64,000 nt of DNA from SVFI01 sp964519385 (GTDB lineage: Bacteria; Bacillota; Clostridia; Lachnospirales; Lachnospiraceae): positions 39,052 to 103,051 of the forward strand of contig CAZFLR010000006.1 in assembly GCA_964519385.1 (NCBI GenBank), in the 5' to 3' direction. Made by a program: the position numbers and the translations under genes. The notes beneath the pieces are model-generated. The model had not been told where the DNA came from, ran no database searches, and saw only the letters and a list, made by a program, of their open reading frames with translations. Positions 62,454-64,000 of this stretch are shown here, piece by piece. Position 1 is the stretch's first letter. Each line of letters opens with the position of its first letter.

Positions 62454-62504
62454 AATAACTGTGGATTTTTTGTCGGAAATATGCGAAAATAGAAAAAGTG
62501 ATTT

Positions 62505-62534
62505 TGACAAAATATACCCCTATATGTTTTGTCA
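62505..62534 (+). repeat. Inverted repeat upstream of the NifU-like gene
   Basis: TGACAAAA (62505-62512) and TTTTGTCA (62527-62534) are perfect arms 14 bases apart, with TATA-CCCC-TATA at the centre. It overlaps a TTGACA-like sequence (62504-62509), so it may be an operator at a promoter. No -10 at standard spacing is evident. Confidence 0.55.
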
Positions 62535-62568
62535 CAATATAAATTACATTTTGAAAGGAGATTCACAC

Positions 62569-63273
62569 ATGATTTATTCAAGAGAAGTGGAAGAAATGTG
62601 TCCAGTAGCACAGGGTGTTAGTCACGGTTGTGCTCCTATCCCAGAAGAAGCTAAATGGGTAAAAGCAAAAGAAGTAAAAGATATTTCAGGTTTCACACAC
62701 GGTATCGGCTGGTGTGCACCACAGCAGGGTGCCTGCAAATTATCTTTAAACGTTAAAGAAGGAGTAATCCAGGAAGCATTAGTTGAAACAATCGGTTGTT
62801 CAGGCATGACTCATTCTGCTGCAATGGCATCAGAAATTTTACCTGGAAGAACTATTCTTGAAGCATTAAATACAGACCTTGTATGTGATGCCATCAATAC
62901 AGCTATGAGAGAGTTATTCTTGCAGATTGTTTACGGTCGTACACAGTCTGCATTTTCAGAAGACGGTCTTGCAATCGGTGCAGGTCTTGAAGACTTAGGA
63001 AAAGGACTTCGTTCACAGGTTGGTACTATGTACGGAACACTTGCAAAAGGTCCTCGTTACCTTGAAATGGCAGAAGGTTATGTAACAGGTATCGCACTTG
63101 ATGCAGACAACCAGATTATCGGATACAAGTTTGTAAGCCTTGGAAAGATGACAGACTTCATCAAAAAAGGTGATGACCCTACTACAGCATGGGAAAAAGC
63201 ATGCGGTCAGTACGGACGTGTGGCAGATGCTGTTAAGATTATCGACCCAAGAACAGACGAAGAACTGAAATAA
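62569..63273 (+). CDS. NifU-like iron-sulfur scaffold-type protein, partner of GGGtGRT protein
   Basis: A 234-residue cytosolic protein. The sequence GIGWCAPQQGACKLSL, then ETIGCSGMTHSAAMASEIL, resembles the Cys motifs of NifU/IscU scaffolds. The start at 62569 follows AAAGGAG. The TTA-rich, strongly biased codons suggest high expression. It is followed after 18 bases by the GGGtGRT gene, a pair common in Clostridia whose function is not well established. A possible operator (62505-62534) lies upstream. Confidence 0.82.
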   Translation: MIYSREVEEMCPVAQGVSHGCAPIPEEAKWVKAKEVKDISGFTHGIGWCAPQQGACKLSLNVKEGVIQEALVETIGCSGMTHSAAMASEILPGRTILEALNTDLVCDAINTAMRELFLQIVYGRTQSAFSEDGLAIGAGLEDLGKGLRSQVGTMYGTLAKGPRYLEMAEGYVTGIALDADNQIIGYKFVSLGKMTDFIKKGDDPTTAWEKACGQYGRVADAVKIIDPRTDEELK

Positions 63274-63291
63274 GAGAAGGAGGAAACTATA

Positions 63292-64000
63292 ATGGCTTTA
63301 TTTGAATCATATGAAAGACGTATTGACCAGATCAATGCGGTATTAAACAGTTATGGAATCGCTTCTCTTGAAGAAGCAGAAAAAATCACAAAAGATGCCG
63401 GACTCAATGTTTACGATCAGGTAAAAGGAATCCAGCCGATTTGTTTTGAGAACGCTTGCTGGGCATATATCACAGGTGCAGCAATCGCAATTAAGAAAGA
63501 CTGCAGAAAAGCTGCTGACGCTGCTGCTGCAATCGGAGAAGGTCTTCAGGCTTTCTGTATTCCTGGTTCTGTAGCAGACACACGTAAGGTTGGTCTTGGA
63601 CACGGTAACCTCGGAAAGATGTTATTGGAAGAGGAGACAGAATGTTTCGCATTCTTAGCAGGTCATGAGTCATTCGCTGCTGCTGAAGGTGCAATCGGTA
63701 TTGCTGAAAAGGCAAACAAGGTTCGTAAAAAACCATTACGTGTCATCTTAAACGGTCTTGGTAAAGATGCTGCACAGATTATCTCACGTATCAACGGATT
63801 TACATTCGTAGAGACAGAGTACGATCCATATACAAATACAGTAAAAGAAGTTTACAGAAAATCATATTCTGACGGACTTCGTGCAAAAGTTAACTGCTAC
63901 GGAGCAAATGATGTTTGCGAAGGTGTTGCCATCATGCACAAAGAGGGCGTAGACGTATCTATCACAGGTAACTCTACAAACCCTACACGTTTCCAGCATC
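63292..64000 (+). CDS. GGGtGRT protein (partial, cut by window end)
   Basis: The frame runs from the ATG at 63292, with GAAGGAGG upstream, to the window edge, giving at least 236 residues. The N-terminus MALFESYERRIDQINAVL, the repeated Ala/Gly-rich helices (AAAIGEGLQAF) and GHGNLGKMLLEEETECFAF match the GGGtGRT family. The name-giving motif lies beyond the window. Function is not established. Codon use is strongly biased, suggesting a highly expressed gene. It pairs with the preceding NifU-like protein. Confidence 0.85.
   Translation, partial: MALFESYERRIDQINAVLNSYGIASLEEAEKITKDAGLNVYDQVKGIQPICFENACWAYITGAAIAIKKDCRKAADAAAAIGEGLQAFCIPGSVADTRKVGLGHGNLGKMLLEEETECFAFLAGHESFAAAEGAIGIAEKANKVRKKPLRVILNGLGKDAAQIISRINGFTFVETEYDPYTNTVKEVYRKSYSDGLRAKVNCYGANDVCEGVAIMHKEGVDVSITGNSTNPTRFQH

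Overview
The window is a near gap-free stretch of chromosome from a low-to-mid GC, Gram-positive anaerobe, most likely a Lachnospiraceae member (Roseburia/Agathobacter/Coprococcus-like). Pointers are AGGAGG-type ribosome binding sites, sigma-A promoters with 17-base spacers, a Re-citrate-synthase-type enzyme beside isocitrate dehydrogenase, a class B sortase with BspA-type leucine-rich-repeat surface proteins, RsbU/RsbW/RsbV-type partner switching, and the GGGtGRT protein with its NifU-like partner. I assign about 50 protein genes and one tRNA. I see no rRNA, CRISPR array, insertion sequence, phage or attachment site, and no gene-free stretch over 300 bases. Species is not determinable by eye.

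Layout. 1-3508: tail of an unknown gene, a membrane protein of unknown function, then a LytTR response regulator with a cytosolic partner that has an H-box but no ATP site. 3517-6092: leuS with its own promoter and terminator. 6100-7219: three small unknown minus-strand genes, the last a cysteine-rich mini-protein. 7322-16908: sortase B, two large leucine-rich-repeat surface proteins with matching C-terminal sorting signals, and a subtilase. 16965-23284: Re-citrate synthase-like enzyme, GntR regulator, NADP-isocitrate dehydrogenase, then an MBOAT/SGNH acyl-transfer pair. 23344-28359: aroC, a VanY-like carboxypeptidase, tgt, yajC and an unknown polytopic membrane protein.

28402-38525 is the most unusual part. 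It is one promoter followed by nine tightly packed genes: secreted protein, membrane FecR protein, cyclic-nucleotide-binding domain fused to a SpoIIE/PP2C phosphatase, CHASE2-adenylate cyclase, TIM-barrel isomerase, RsbW-like kinase, STAS antagonist, GGDEF cyclase and DUF815 AAA+ ATPase. I read it as a candidate self-contained circuit in which an envelope signal sets cAMP, cAMP gates a phosphatase, and the phosphatase sets an RsbV/RsbW-type switch. No sigma factor is encoded nearby.

38578-52066 is largely biosynthesis: leuB-ilvD-ilvB and an L,D-transpeptidase; serC-serA; a small unknown minus gene; DUF1015; glgB with an unusual coiled-coil tail overlapping an MscS channel gene. 52114-53886 carries tRNA-Thr(CGT) and a two-gene ABC transporter on the minus strand. 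53968-64000: argH, asd, a GGDEF-EAL protein, an ATPase, topB, a left-handed beta-helix transferase, and the NifU-like/GGGtGRT pair, the last gene cut by the window end.
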